From RGIG8244 sp045639325 (GTDB lineage: Bacteria; Verrucomicrobiota; Lentisphaeria; Victivallales; UBA1829), in the NCBI GenBank assembly GCA_045639325.1, contig JAZUCU010000042.1, positions 1 to 64,000 of the forward strand: DNA of 64,000 bases, given 5' to 3'. Every line of letters starts with the position of its first letter. Positions within the stretch are counted from its first letter, which is position 1. Position numbers and translations under genes: made by a program. Shown here piece by piece: positions 1-8,898 of this stretch. The notes below the pieces were generated by a model. The model had not been told where the DNA came from, did no database searches, and was given only the letters and a program-made list of their open reading frames with translations.

Positions 1-642
1 TTTCCTGTTTTTTATTTTCCAAGGGTGGAATACTTTGATTTTGCCATTGCTCCATATCTGATGGCGTAAATCACCTGCATGGCAGCGTTGGGCATCTTCC
101 AGAAGAACAAAAGGAGCTTCCTTCAAAGAACGCCCTTTCCCGTAATAGTTGATAAGGTATCTGCTATTTTTAACGGTGAAAGTGTCGGTCAGTTTGCCTT
201 TGTTTTCATCAGCATATAAAGAAATTTGACGATAGGCTTCTTTTAATTCTGACGCACATTGCAGCCGTCTGCCGACTTCACGGGGAGCACACAAACACGG
301 CATCAGCATCAATGTCATCAGAAAAATAATGACAGCAATCAATATGTATTCATAACTTTTTTGCAGTTTGCCATTGAGTTTCAAAGACCAGATCAGAGAG
401 CAGACAATAATCAGAAACCCGCCGATTAAAACAATCGGAGAATTATGATTGATATTCAACGCCAAAAATTCTTCAATAGGAAAATAAATTTCTTCAGGTA
501 AAAAAGTGAATTTTCTCCATTGAGGACAAAGGAATTGCGAAAATATCCACAAGCATAAAAAAGCAAGAGCTGTTCCGCAAATCAGTATGATCCCGGCTTT
601 GCGTTTTTTAGGATGAGTTTTTTTATTTTCGTTCTGATCCAT
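1..642 (-). CDS. Membrane protein with pseudopilin-like tail, truncated by window edge
   Basis: The frame is open from an ATG at 642 to the first base of the window, so 214 residues are visible and the carboxy terminus is missing. An AGGAG lies 10 bases before the ATG. Three hydrophobic segments are visible at about residues 18-36, 69-86 and 98-118, after a lysine-rich, probably cytoplasmic start. The segment after the third helix (about 128-155, with C129, ELKEAYRQISLYADENKG) resembles the stretch that follows the hydrophobic helix in this genome's pseudopilins (Cys, N-L-K-Q, Y-A-x-D). I do not recognise a named family, and the resemblance is a reading by eye. It is transcribed alone from a good promoter-like site at 738-765. 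Confidence 0.65.
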   Translation of the reverse strand, partial: MDQNENKKTHPKKRKAGIILICGTALAFLCLWIFSQFLCPQWRKFTFLPEEIYFPIEEFLALNINHNSPIVLIGGFLIIVCSLIWSLKLNGKLQKSYEYILIAVIIFLMTLMLMPCLCAPREVGRRLQCASELKEAYRQISLYADENKGKLTDTFTVKNSRYLINYYGKGRSLKEAPFVLLEDAQRCHAGDLRHQIWSNGKIKVFHPWKIKNRK

Positions 643-737
643 AACGAAAATGCTCCTTGCCTATAAAAAAATCCGTTTCATCATTATCCGCCTTTATCTT
701 GAAGTATAAAAATTTATAAATCAGATACCGTCAATGT

Positions 738-765
738 AATATAGCATCGGCAAGATAAATTTCAA
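738..765 (-). promoter_or_regulatory. Sigma70-type promoter for the edge membrane protein
   Basis: On the minus strand TTGAAA, 16 bases, TATATT. The site lies about 95 bases before the ATG at 642. The same -10 form (TATATT) recurs at several other promoters in this window. Confidence 0.45.
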
Positions 766-937
766 TTTGCGATTTTCTTTTATTTGTAACAATTTTTCAA
801 GGGGATGATGCCAACTGAATGCTTCATCCGGCTTTTGCCGCACGCCGCCGCGACACGCCCCTTAAAACGCAAAAAATTGCCTTTCCGCAGTTGTATACGC
901 CTGTGGATGGTGATATCAAGTTGTAAATAACTGACAT

Positions 938-1078
938 CTACGCAAAGATAAAAACGGCTTCATCCTGGCTTGTCACGGAGTAATCAAATGAAGCAAAATA
1001 AAACTTCGAAAAATTCATCATATCGGTGCTGATGTTCGCCTTGAAATTCAAAAGGATATCAAGGTGGATTTCCTTCAT
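938..1078 (-). CDS. Possible 46-residue small protein or gene remnant
   Basis: An ATG at 1078 opens 46 codons ending in TAG, beginning MKEIHLDILLNFKANIS and ending VFIFA. Composition looks protein-like (balanced charged and aromatic residues), and the frame lies 24 bases beyond the stop of the GH110-like gene on the same strand. There is no Shine-Dalgarno sequence and no recognised homology. It could be a real small gene, a decayed fragment, or chance. Confidence 0.2.
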   Translation of the reverse strand: MKEIHLDILLNFKANISTDMMNFSKFYFASFDYSVTSQDEAVFIFA

Positions 1079-1102
1079 TAAAAATCGCGCAGCAAAGATT
1101 AT

Positions 1103-2647
1103 TTATTTTTCAATATTTTCCGCGTCTATTTCTGCACATCCCCGGGCATGCAGATAAGGAGGAGTACAATGGAGAAATCTATTATTCCTGATCCGGATTC
1201 CATGATGAAGCGGATACTGATCGTTATTATTGGGATTAATATTGATTGCCGGAACAACACAACCTTCAAATGTGTTTTCTTCAATCAACAGATCGCGCAC
1301 ACCGCCGGATTCGTACCAGCTGCTGGCATCAGAGGCAATATGAATTGCCGGACGCGGCGGTGCTTGAAGAAACGTATTGCCGCGCACGATACCGGGTGCA
1401 GATGTTGTAATAAGCAATCCCCTTGTCGGATAGCAGCTGAAACAATTATTTTGCACAAGGACTTCAGGACAAGCCGATAAATTTTCAATGACATATCTTT
1501 TCCCTGCGTCTTCAATATGGAATGCCGAATCAAGATATAAGTCTATGTGCAGAAAATCTTTGAGGACAGCATGGTGAACCTGTGCAAACTGCAGGCGTTC
1601 CTGTGTTTCTGCATCGACTAATGCAACTTCATCACCGGAGGAAAACGGAAGGAATCCCCATGTTTCCGGATGTTTGAATTCAAGCAGAAGCCTTTTTTCA
1701 TCAAATTCATTCACGCCCAGATAAGTACCATGGATATTGATGGGATCGTCCTGCGAACCGGAAAATTGACTGTCGGTAATACGCACATTCCCACGGCAGC
1801 TTGAGACCTGAATACAATCCGCAAACGCCGCACAAACCCGACCGGATTCCTTTGCAGGCGCATGGATATGATCGTGTATATTCAAATCCCGACACAATTG
1901 CGCCACGATCCCCAGACCGGGGGTAAAATACAGCCGCAAATGATTCAACTCAATATTTTCACATTCATGCAGGAATATCCCGTTTTCGTTTCTGGTCGGA
2001 TTGCGGAACTGCCAGACACTGCCGACTTCGATCTTTTTCGGTTCATCATACCGGAACCGTAATTTTCCAGGAGCAGTTTCGACACATTCAGCAGCTTCTG
2101 CATAAGGGTGAAACGGAGAACGCTTGTTGCTTTTTCCATCTGCTGAAGCACATTGAACGATCCATTTTTCCGCGGCTTCTTCGACTCCATCCGGATTCAG
2201 GAAAATCAATTTTCCATCGCGAACAATGGCACGACTCGACGAATGCAGTTCAAACTCGACATCATGGTCACAAGACGCCGTACACCGCATTTCAACGACC
2301 CGGGGATGAAGCCAGTCAACTGAAAAATTACGCAACGTAATATTGCGGCAATTCAGCAACGCAATACCACTCATGTCGCCATCAAAAATCAGCTCTGCGC
2401 CATTCCCGTCAATCGTCAAATCTGAAATTCCGTCCAGAAGCAATCCGACATGTTTATACGGAACATTTCCATCGTAAACAACCGTATTGCTGACCGGCTG
2501 ACTGCATATCTCTGCCTCATTTTTACAAAACAGATATCGTCCGGGCTGTAACGATATCACCGCAGGTGCGCCATTTGCCTTGATTTGCCGCAGTTGTTCC
2601 GAAAAATAACGCCCCGCATGTTCATGGGGAATCGAATATGATTTCAT
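1103..2647 (-). CDS. GH110-like parallel beta-helix glycoside hydrolase (alpha-galactosidase type)
   Basis: The protein is about 514 residues and reads as a right-handed beta-helix: repeated short strands with N-I-T-L-R-N-F and D-L-T-I-D-G-N-G-A turns. Around residue 300 is the motif DDPINIHGTYL, which matches the acidic pair plus N-x-H-G-T-Y-L typical of GH110 alpha-1,3-galactosidases. These remove terminal alpha-galactose from host blood-group-like glycans. Exact substrate is inference. No signal peptide is visible, so it should act inside the cell on imported oligosaccharide. I chose the ATG at 2647, which has GGAAAG upstream. An in-frame ATG at 2665 adds six residues but has no ribosome site. 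It is the last gene of the five-gene operon starting at 10503. Confidence 0.7.
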   Translation of the reverse strand: MKSYSIPHEHAGRYFSEQLRQIKANGAPAVISLQPGRYLFCKNEAEICSQPVSNTVVYDGNVPYKHVGLLLDGISDLTIDGNGAELIFDGDMSGIALLNCRNITLRNFSVDWLHPRVVEMRCTASCDHDVEFELHSSSRAIVRDGKLIFLNPDGVEEAAEKWIVQCASADGKSNKRSPFHPYAEAAECVETAPGKLRFRYDEPKKIEVGSVWQFRNPTRNENGIFLHECENIELNHLRLYFTPGLGIVAQLCRDLNIHDHIHAPAKESGRVCAAFADCIQVSSCRGNVRITDSQFSGSQDDPINIHGTYLGVNEFDEKRLLLEFKHPETWGFLPFSSGDEVALVDAETQERLQFAQVHHAVLKDFLHIDLYLDSAFHIEDAGKRYVIENLSACPEVLVQNNCFSCYPTRGLLITTSAPGIVRGNTFLQAPPRPAIHIASDASSWYESGGVRDLLIEENTFEGCVVPAININPNNNDQYPLHHGIRIRNNRFLHCTPPYLHARGCAEIDAENIEK

Positions 2648-2692
2648 GTTGTCAGCTCTTTCCATCAGGATTCAGTTCATTTTATATTATAT

Positions 2693-3643
2693 TCAGCTCG
2701 AGAGTTTTGCAGAAACAGAATCCGGCGCAGCAGCGGATGTAGGCCCCGGAGCCCAGCTAATCGGCTCACCTTTGACTTGACGGGAAAGCCATTCCAATGC
2801 TGCCTGTTCGTAAAGGTCATGATTGCCATCAAAAATAGTCAACCGGACATTATTGGAAACCCGGCGGAACAAAACCTTATGTTCTCCGAATGCGGGATCG
2901 ACTTCATTACAAACCAAATGTTCGGGGATGGCTTCATTTTTTACAATATACATCGCATCATCCCAGGAAATCCGGTCTTCCGGAGCGGCAAGCACATTAA
3001 AGGCAAAAATCGACTGATCAACGGGGACAGTCCCCTTTCCCACGTGACCATCATGAATACCACAATTAATAGCAAGAGGAAGCTCTTCCGCATTCCGGAG
3101 CCAACTGATCGGCGAACGAACTATTGCCTGTTTCCGGGCGACGGCATCCGTTTCCGGATTACCTCCACATGCGCTTTCGATGTGCTTGTAATACCCTAAA
3201 TTCATGTCGCGACATTGTTCATGCCAATAGCGGATATCTGAAATCGGACACCAGGAACTTACCGCAGTCCAAAGATCCGGACGCCGTCCCGCGAGCAGCA
3301 GGGAACAATGTCCTCCGCCGGAACCACCGCAAAGATAAATCCGTTTTTTATCGACATTTACCGTTTTGCAGACATAGCGGACAGCATCTTCGATATCGGA
3401 AACGACGAAATCCGAACCACACGCTTCGGGCCACCAGTTCGGACCACGGAATTCGGGGAAAATAAAATGCCAGTTGTTTTCCTCGCAAAACGCTGCAAAT
3501 TTTCCATAATGATCGGAATGATTATAACTCCATGTATGGAGCCCAACCAGCAACGGGCGGGCGTCAGTTCCTTCTGCTGCTTGAAACATTGCAGGCTGAC
3601 GGGAATTATCAATTTTGCAATCGTAAAGAATTTCCTGAATCAT
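2693..3643 (-). CDS. Alpha/beta-hydrolase esterase or prolyl-oligopeptidase-like hydrolase
   Basis: A 316-residue alpha/beta-hydrolase. The nucleophile elbow is G-G-S-G-G-G-H with Ser108. The likely catalytic His275 lies in FDGNHDLYE. An oxyanion-type segment (LLVGLHTWSYNHSDHY) sits near residues 31-45. There is no signal peptide. Family members in glycan loci deacylate sugars (acetyl or similar) or cleave small esters; the substrate cannot be read from the sequence. It lies 17 bases after the DUF6259 gene in the same operon, so removal of ester decorations from oligosaccharides is the likely role. Confidence 0.75.
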   Translation of the reverse strand: MIQEILYDCKIDNSRQPAMFQAAEGTDARPLLVGLHTWSYNHSDHYGKFAAFCEENNWHFIFPEFRGPNWWPEACGSDFVVSDIEDAVRYVCKTVNVDKKRIYLCGGSGGGHCSLLLAGRRPDLWTAVSSWCPISDIRYWHEQCRDMNLGYYKHIESACGGNPETDAVARKQAIVRSPISWLRNAEELPLAINCGIHDGHVGKGTVPVDQSIFAFNVLAAPEDRISWDDAMYIVKNEAIPEHLVCNEVDPAFGEHKVLFRRVSNNVRLTIFDGNHDLYEQAALEWLSRQVKGEPISWAPGPTSAAAPDSVSAKLSS

Positions 3644-3660
3644 TGAAACGAACTCCTTGA

Positions 3661-6600
3661 TTATTTTTCGATTTGCGGAATCACGGGCTTGCCATTATTC
3701 GGGAAGAATTCCGTACTGGAACGGTAGACCGCTTTATGTCCCGCAGGAAAGACTTTTTTCACATAATCAACAGTATAATCTTTCCGATATGCCCGACGAT
3801 CCCAGATATATCTTTTCGGCGCAGAAGAAGCACCTTCTACAAGCTCGATTTTCGTATAAAATGCATCGCCGGAAACAGGATCATACATTGCCACGTTGGG
3901 ATAGTATGTCATCATTCCCGCAGGGTGACCGTTATCGGACTTGAATTGAAGATTCGTAACTGTGCCATCCGGACGGAGGAGATGCATTTCTTTGAAGCGG
4001 GTTGACCAGGGGTGCATGAAGAAATACAGACAGTGGCATTTGACAGCTTCCTGACTGGTGACAATATATTCTTCATCCAGACGATTCTCATTGATTTCAA
4101 AAGAATACTGAACAGTAAGCGGTCCAATACCGGAAATCTTTTCCATGCGAATCTTCTTCCCGCGAATCGTATCTTTCCCCGGTTTGACTTCTTTTCCATC
4201 GGCGAAGATACGCAGAGATGTTACCTGTTCGCATTTTCCGGATTCACAATGACCGCTGCCAATGAAGTAGGGACTGTTCAATTCACGATAGACCATACCA
4301 TAGTGTGAACCGGAACTTTCCATACCAAAATTACGTTTTTTGCCGTTGTCAATAACGTCGATCCGGTTGATATTCCAGAATTTCTGACTGTCCAGTTTCA
4401 ACACGACCTTGCCATTACTCAAGTTGATCGTGGCAGGCAGATTCAAACGCGCCATCTGTTCCGCGGCAAAAGCGGACGGCTGGGAGACATTCGTTTTTGC
4501 CGCATTGGGAGCTTTTGAATTCGATCCGATGCGGATAAATTCCGGGCGTGCAGATATCTGATTCTTGGAAAACACAAACTCGGCATTGGCAGTAATCAAG
4601 CCATTTTTCATTTGCAAGTTAAACGATTTTTTCTGGAATCGTGTACCTGGCCGAAGGGGAAGAAGCTGAATGGAAGCATCTTTCATTTCCGGCGGACAGG
4701 TAATTTCTGCATAAACTTTGATTTCCGGTTTATTGCGGAAGAATTGCCAGACATACCGGGCAGACACTCCGGGAATAACATTTTCCTCTCTGGAATCCTC
4801 GCAGAAAGTGCCACGACATTCAACCACACATTTTTCGCGCGTATTTTCCACGATTTTCCGCTCCGCCCAACGTTCACGATTCAGCAGATATCTTTTTTTA
4901 CCGATTCGAATTTCATCAAGTCCGAAAGGATCTGTAAAATACCGCAACGGACTCATTCGTTTTTGACCATCCGGGATACGGAAAGAATCAGGGAACATGC
5001 AACCTGCAAAAAAGCGGCATTCATAAATTCCGGTATCAATTGCAACCGTATCGGCTGTTTTATCAACGTTCGCCAAAAACTTTCGTTCGTCAGTCAGGAA
5101 CGGATCCGGTTCATCAATAAAAGAAGCAATCGCCTGGAAACTTGCTCTGACACGATCAAGAAGCAATTGCCCATCCGCAGTTTCAGGAACCTTGAGCAAA
5201 ATCTGAAAAGAACGGGGCGGAAGCGTAACAGGTACCTTGTTCATTTTTCCGGAATCAAAACTTTCTTCTTTGCCGGAACTGGAAAAACGATACCATTTTC
5301 CCGATGAAAAATTCTGTGCAAACGGAATCTGATTCGATTGTATACGGTCCGTAGGATTCAACAAAGTAATCACTTCAGCCCCGTTCCAGCGCCAGGCAGA
5401 AGTTCTGATAACAGGACTTTTCACGTTTTTGGTGCCATAATTACCCCAGCGCAGACTGCGTTCCGGGACAGGTTCGGTGAAACGGACCGGACGCATCATC
5501 ATACCGGCATTGAAGAAATCAAGAAGTGCAAATCTCAACCGCGTCAGCTGTTTGGTCCACACACGATAATTGTGCAAATCCGGTCTTACAAAGGTATCGA
5601 GCGTACACCATCCCAACTGGGCCCCGACAGAAAATTGCCATGCTGCCTTGTCCAATGCTGCAGCACGATCGGCATATTGATAGGCCAGACCATAGAGCTG
5701 GATCCTGCCGGAATAGACAGCATTGAATGCAGGAACCTGATTGGTATAAAACCAGCGATAAATCAACAGAAGGTCAAAATTGGAGACACAGGTTTCGGCA
5801 TTATCTTCCGTTGTCCATACCGCCTCCGGATGTGCTGCACGCATTTGGTTACGGATTTTTGGAAATACACGATTATGTCCTTTGCTGAACCATGCCATAT
5901 CATCCGGGATGGCATGACCATGTTTCGGATTATAACAGGGCAAATGGTAAGCTGCGCCAATCTGGTCGATATAGAGTCCGGACGCACCCCAGGAAGGCAC
6001 TTCCATACAGTATTTCCGGATGGAATTTTCAAAAAGGTTTGTGTACGGACATAGAATCGCAAAATCACGATTGTTGAAGTTATTGATTACCAGTTCACCT
6101 TTTTTATCCGTTACGCAATTGGCTTTGGCGATTCTGGTAAATTGCCAGTCTTCATTTCTGCGGTCAAGCAGTTCCCACAATCTGCCATTGACATAAACAA
6201 CACTCCGAATCCCCAATGCCCTTAATTTTTCCATGTGAGATGTAAAACCGGGCAATGCATGGGCATGAGGATAATCTCTGTCCCATGTACCCGCAAACCA
6301 ACCACTCAAATGTGCTGCAAAGGGGATTTTCATATATTCGGCGACCCTGCGATATTGTTCCGGGCTGGTGGAATAATGGGTACAGAGCCAGAAAAGATTT
6401 TCTCTTGCCCAGGCAGGTGTATCTTTTCTGGGCAGAGACGCCATGGAAAACCAGGGAGCTTTGATTTCTTCCATAAGATTCCGGTAAATCATTGCACCGT
6501 CATACCAGTCACCATGGAAAAGTTCCAAACGGATTCCGTTCTTACACGGAGTAAAACCTCCATTACGGGGCGGAATCCATGTATACGTGACTGAAAGGCC

Positions 6601-8046
6601 GCGGCCACCGGCAGAAAAGTTCAATAATTTCCCGCGTGCATCCGGATCCGCAGATGCCCAGAAAATGCCGCCACGTTTATCATAGAACAAACCATACTGC
6701 ATGGATGCGACGCCACGCGGATAATCGGCTTCATAACAAGTGCTCTTCTTTGCCGCATCCGGGTATATCACACCGGACATTTCCGGCGTAAAAAGAGTAG
6801 CTCCGGGATCAAATTTGGTCAATTCCAATGCCGGATATTCTACTTTATCAAAATGACTGCCCGGTGCAACACGCACGAAATAATTCAATTTTTTCCCGTC
6901 GATCTGAAATTCAGATTCCGCCCGGACGTTCGGAAATTCGCTGATAATACGAAAACGTTTCACGCCTTTTTCAATATTCGGAAGCGGTTCAAATATGGAG
7001 CGTTTTTCTCCTTCTGCCGGAGAAAAAGTTTTATCGCCGGTAATAAGACGGAAAAAAGGGTTTTTCGGTCGAAGCAGTTCACGGCGGTTCCCTGTATCAT
7101 ACATTGAGACGAGCACCGCAAAGTCTTTCGTTGCAGCAACGGTAAGAATCATTTCACCGCATTCGTACTGAATCAGTTCCTCCGGCAAGGTATTTTTCTT
7201 CAATAAATGCGTTGCCGCTTTCTTCCAGTTAAAACGATCTGTGCGGCGGGCAAGGTTCTGGATTGCGGACGCAGCCGCGGCCATTTGACAGGTACGAACT
7301 GGCAAAGATTTCAGCAATGCCTGATCTTCCTTACTTAAAGTAAGTCCATTTTCCGTTTCTCGGATCAGAGGAGAAGCCTGTACAAATTCTTCAATCTCAT
7401 TGAGGCTCAAAACCCGGTTATAACCATAAATTTCACCAATTTCTCCGCCCCAATGCCATACATCGCCGAAACCATTTGCATGGCCGATATTCAAAGAATT
7501 TTTATTATCGGCAACCGTAATATTGTGAAACCGCTCAGATGCAAGCAACGTTCCATCAAAATAAGCCTTAACTTCCAGATAGTCAAGCCCCTGAGTAATT
7601 TCCCGTATCCGCTGTGCCGTCATACTGACAGCATGAAATGCGCCATCGGAATGGTTGACTTTCACGTGCAGCGGCGCACACCATTTTTTCCCGTTATGGA
7701 AATTAATGTAAATGCGTTTCTGGTTGTAGCCGAAAGTAAACTGGTCATGCCGGTAAAGAATCTCGTCATACGCCTTGTCATCGTCTGTATTTCCGGCCAT
7801 AGGAGAAGTTTTGACAATGGCTAATACGGAAATGCCTTTTTCCGGATTCTGTAATTTGTCATTTTTTATTGTAATCTCTGATGTTTTACCATCCATCAAT
7901 AATGTTTTTTCCGCCGTTATGCGAAAATTTCCGGATGGTTTCGGAGAGTTAAATGGAGGCCGCACTGCAAAGACATAATCCCCCGGTGCAGCAGCAACGG
8001 AGAACAATACAAAGAAAAACAGAACATTACAAAAAAGATATTTCAT
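3661..8046 (-). CDS. Giant secreted LamG plus DUF6259-type glycoside hydrolase-like protein
   Basis: A 1461-residue exported protein with a clear signal peptide (hydrophobic 4-18, cleavage near AAA-PG). About residues 45-235 form a LamG/concanavalin-like domain (CAPLHVKVNHSDGAFH, GGEIGEIYGYNRVLS). About 300-860 matches the DUF6259 type, which has a TIM-barrel glycosidase-like core (SGLYIDQIGA, NVWTTEDNAE-like segment, RWFYTNQVPAFNAVYSG). Asp in YIDQ and Glu in TTEDNAE are candidate catalytic acids. The remaining 600 residues are beta-rich. Part near 985-1120 loosely resembles the RIFT-barrel of YetA/PcRGLX-like proteins (weak). It follows the pseudopilin gene by nine bases, and it is the only exported enzyme-like protein in the locus, so it probably makes the first cut on an external glycan. 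Confidence 0.7.
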   Translation of the reverse strand: MKYLFCNVLFFFVLFSVAAAPGDYVFAVRPPFNSPKPSGNFRITAEKTLLMDGKTSEITIKNDKLQNPEKGISVLAIVKTSPMAGNTDDDKAYDEILYRHDQFTFGYNQKRIYINFHNGKKWCAPLHVKVNHSDGAFHAVSMTAQRIREITQGLDYLEVKAYFDGTLLASERFHNITVADNKNSLNIGHANGFGDVWHWGGEIGEIYGYNRVLSLNEIEEFVQASPLIRETENGLTLSKEDQALLKSLPVRTCQMAAAASAIQNLARRTDRFNWKKAATHLLKKNTLPEELIQYECGEMILTVAATKDFAVLVSMYDTGNRRELLRPKNPFFRLITGDKTFSPAEGEKRSIFEPLPNIEKGVKRFRIISEFPNVRAESEFQIDGKKLNYFVRVAPGSHFDKVEYPALELTKFDPGATLFTPEMSGVIYPDAAKKSTCYEADYPRGVASMQYGLFYDKRGGIFWASADPDARGKLLNFSAGGRGLSVTYTWIPPRNGGFTPCKNGIRLELFHGDWYDGAMIYRNLMEEIKAPWFSMASLPRKDTPAWARENLFWLCTHYSTSPEQYRRVAEYMKIPFAAHLSGWFAGTWDRDYPHAHALPGFTSHMEKLRALGIRSVVYVNGRLWELLDRRNEDWQFTRIAKANCVTDKKGELVINNFNNRDFAILCPYTNLFENSIRKYCMEVPSWGASGLYIDQIGAAYHLPCYNPKHGHAIPDDMAWFSKGHNRVFPKIRNQMRAAHPEAVWTTEDNAETCVSNFDLLLIYRWFYTNQVPAFNAVYSGRIQLYGLAYQYADRAAALDKAAWQFSVGAQLGWCTLDTFVRPDLHNYRVWTKQLTRLRFALLDFFNAGMMMRPVRFTEPVPERSLRWGNYGTKNVKSPVIRTSAWRWNGAEVITLLNPTDRIQSNQIPFAQNFSSGKWYRFSSSGKEESFDSGKMNKVPVTLPPRSFQILLKVPETADGQLLLDRVRASFQAIASFIDEPDPFLTDERKFLANVDKTADTVAIDTGIYECRFFAGCMFPDSFRIPDGQKRMSPLRYFTDPFGLDEIRIGKKRYLLNRERWAERKIVENTREKCVVECRGTFCEDSREENVIPGVSARYVWQFFRNKPEIKVYAEITCPPEMKDASIQLLPLRPGTRFQKKSFNLQMKNGLITANAEFVFSKNQISARPEFIRIGSNSKAPNAAKTNVSQPSAFAAEQMARLNLPATINLSNGKVVLKLDSQKFWNINRIDVIDNGKKRNFGMESSGSHYGMVYRELNSPYFIGSGHCESGKCEQVTSLRIFADGKEVKPGKDTIRGKKIRMEKISGIGPLTVQYSFEINENRLDEEYIVTSQEAVKCHCLYFFMHPWSTRFKEMHLLRPDGTVTNLQFKSDNGHPAGMMTYYPNVAMYDPVSGDAFYTKIELVEGASSAPKRYIWDRRAYRKDYTVDYVKKVFPAGHKAVYRSSTEFFPNNGKPVIPQIEK

Positions 8047-8055
8047 GATAACACC

Positions 8056-8880
8056 TTATTTCTTGACCCGGAGATGGTACCAGATTCCCCGGTAATTGGC
8101 GAGATCGTAAGAAAGTGCATATTTTGCATTTCGATACGATGCAACATGTCCATCCGCCCACAAAACACTTTCGGAACGATTATGATACTGACCTGCCGGG
8201 TATCCGGATGTGGTTGTCGGAGGGAAACTGCCAGTGGAGGAATGTACCGCTTTGTGATTGTTCCCGCCTGTAATATCCTTCTGCTCCGCACAAAGAATTG
8301 TCTTTGACGGCATCTGAACGGAAGTGACTTTGAAACGACCATTTTTGACTTCTGGATCAAAAGAGTCATAAGCAGATGACCCTTTTGCGCCGGAAAGATA
8401 GGGATTGTATCCATAAGCAGTTACAGTCAAAACCCACGAGGTGTTCAATGAGATTTCATTGCGTTTGGCAGAAGCGGAACGGGTTTTGTAAGTGGCATCC
8501 ACACTGTACAAAGCATCTGCACCGGGGCAGATAAAGTTGGATGGTGCAACATGTTTTGTGACGGTGGTCAGAACATAACACCAGACACCGTCTGAACCGG
8601 AGGATGCAGTCCGGTCCGCCGGATAATAATCATGGTAGTCATTTGCGTACATCATAAAGCCCAACCCCATCTGCTTAAGATTGTTTTTGCATGTAGCAAG
8701 TTTGGCATGATCTTTTGCCTTGGATAAAGCAGGCAGCAGCATAGATGCCAGAATTGCGATAATGGCAATAACAACCAAAAGTTCAATCAAAGTAAAAAAT
8801 CGGCTTTTTCTTTCTGCAAAGCTCCCGGTAAACGGTCTTCCACTCTCATTTCTCACAAAACAACAAAAACGTTTTTTCAT
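8056..8880 (-). CDS. Pseudopilin with H-X9-DG motif (locus 1)
   Basis: A 274-residue type IV pilin-like protein. After a long basic leader (about 28 residues) comes FTLIELLVVIAIIAILA, the prepilin helix with the conserved Glu5. A globular domain follows with NNLKQMGLGFMMYANDYHDYYP, then near the end H-N-R-S-E-S-V-L-W-A-D-G, an exact His-X9-Asp-Gly motif typical of Lentisphaerae and Planctomycetes pseudopilins. The residue before the mature Phe is Phe, not the usual Gly. AGGAGG lies seven bases before the ATG. Function in these clusters is not established. A role in a type II secretion pseudopilus or as a surface-held binding protein is inference. Confidence 0.85.
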   Translation of the reverse strand: MKKRFCCFVRNESGRPFTGSFAERKSRFFTLIELLVVIAIIAILASMLLPALSKAKDHAKLATCKNNLKQMGLGFMMYANDYHDYYPADRTASSGSDGVWCYVLTTVTKHVAPSNFICPGADALYSVDATYKTRSASAKRNEISLNTSWVLTVTAYGYNPYLSGAKGSSAYDSFDPEVKNGRFKVTSVQMPSKTILCAEQKDITGGNNHKAVHSSTGSFPPTTTSGYPAGQYHNRSESVLWADGHVASYRNAKYALSYDLANYRGIWYHLRVKK

Positions 8881-8898
8881 TTCATAACCTCCTGTATT

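Larger units (their letters stand above)
643..1102. other. 460-base gap with no convincing gene
   Basis: It holds the promoter for the edge gene (738-765) and a short minus-strand frame at 938-1078, listed separately. The rest is AT-rich with a GC-rich patch near 836-860. I see no tRNA or clear terminator for the operon ending at 1103. Confidence 0.5.
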
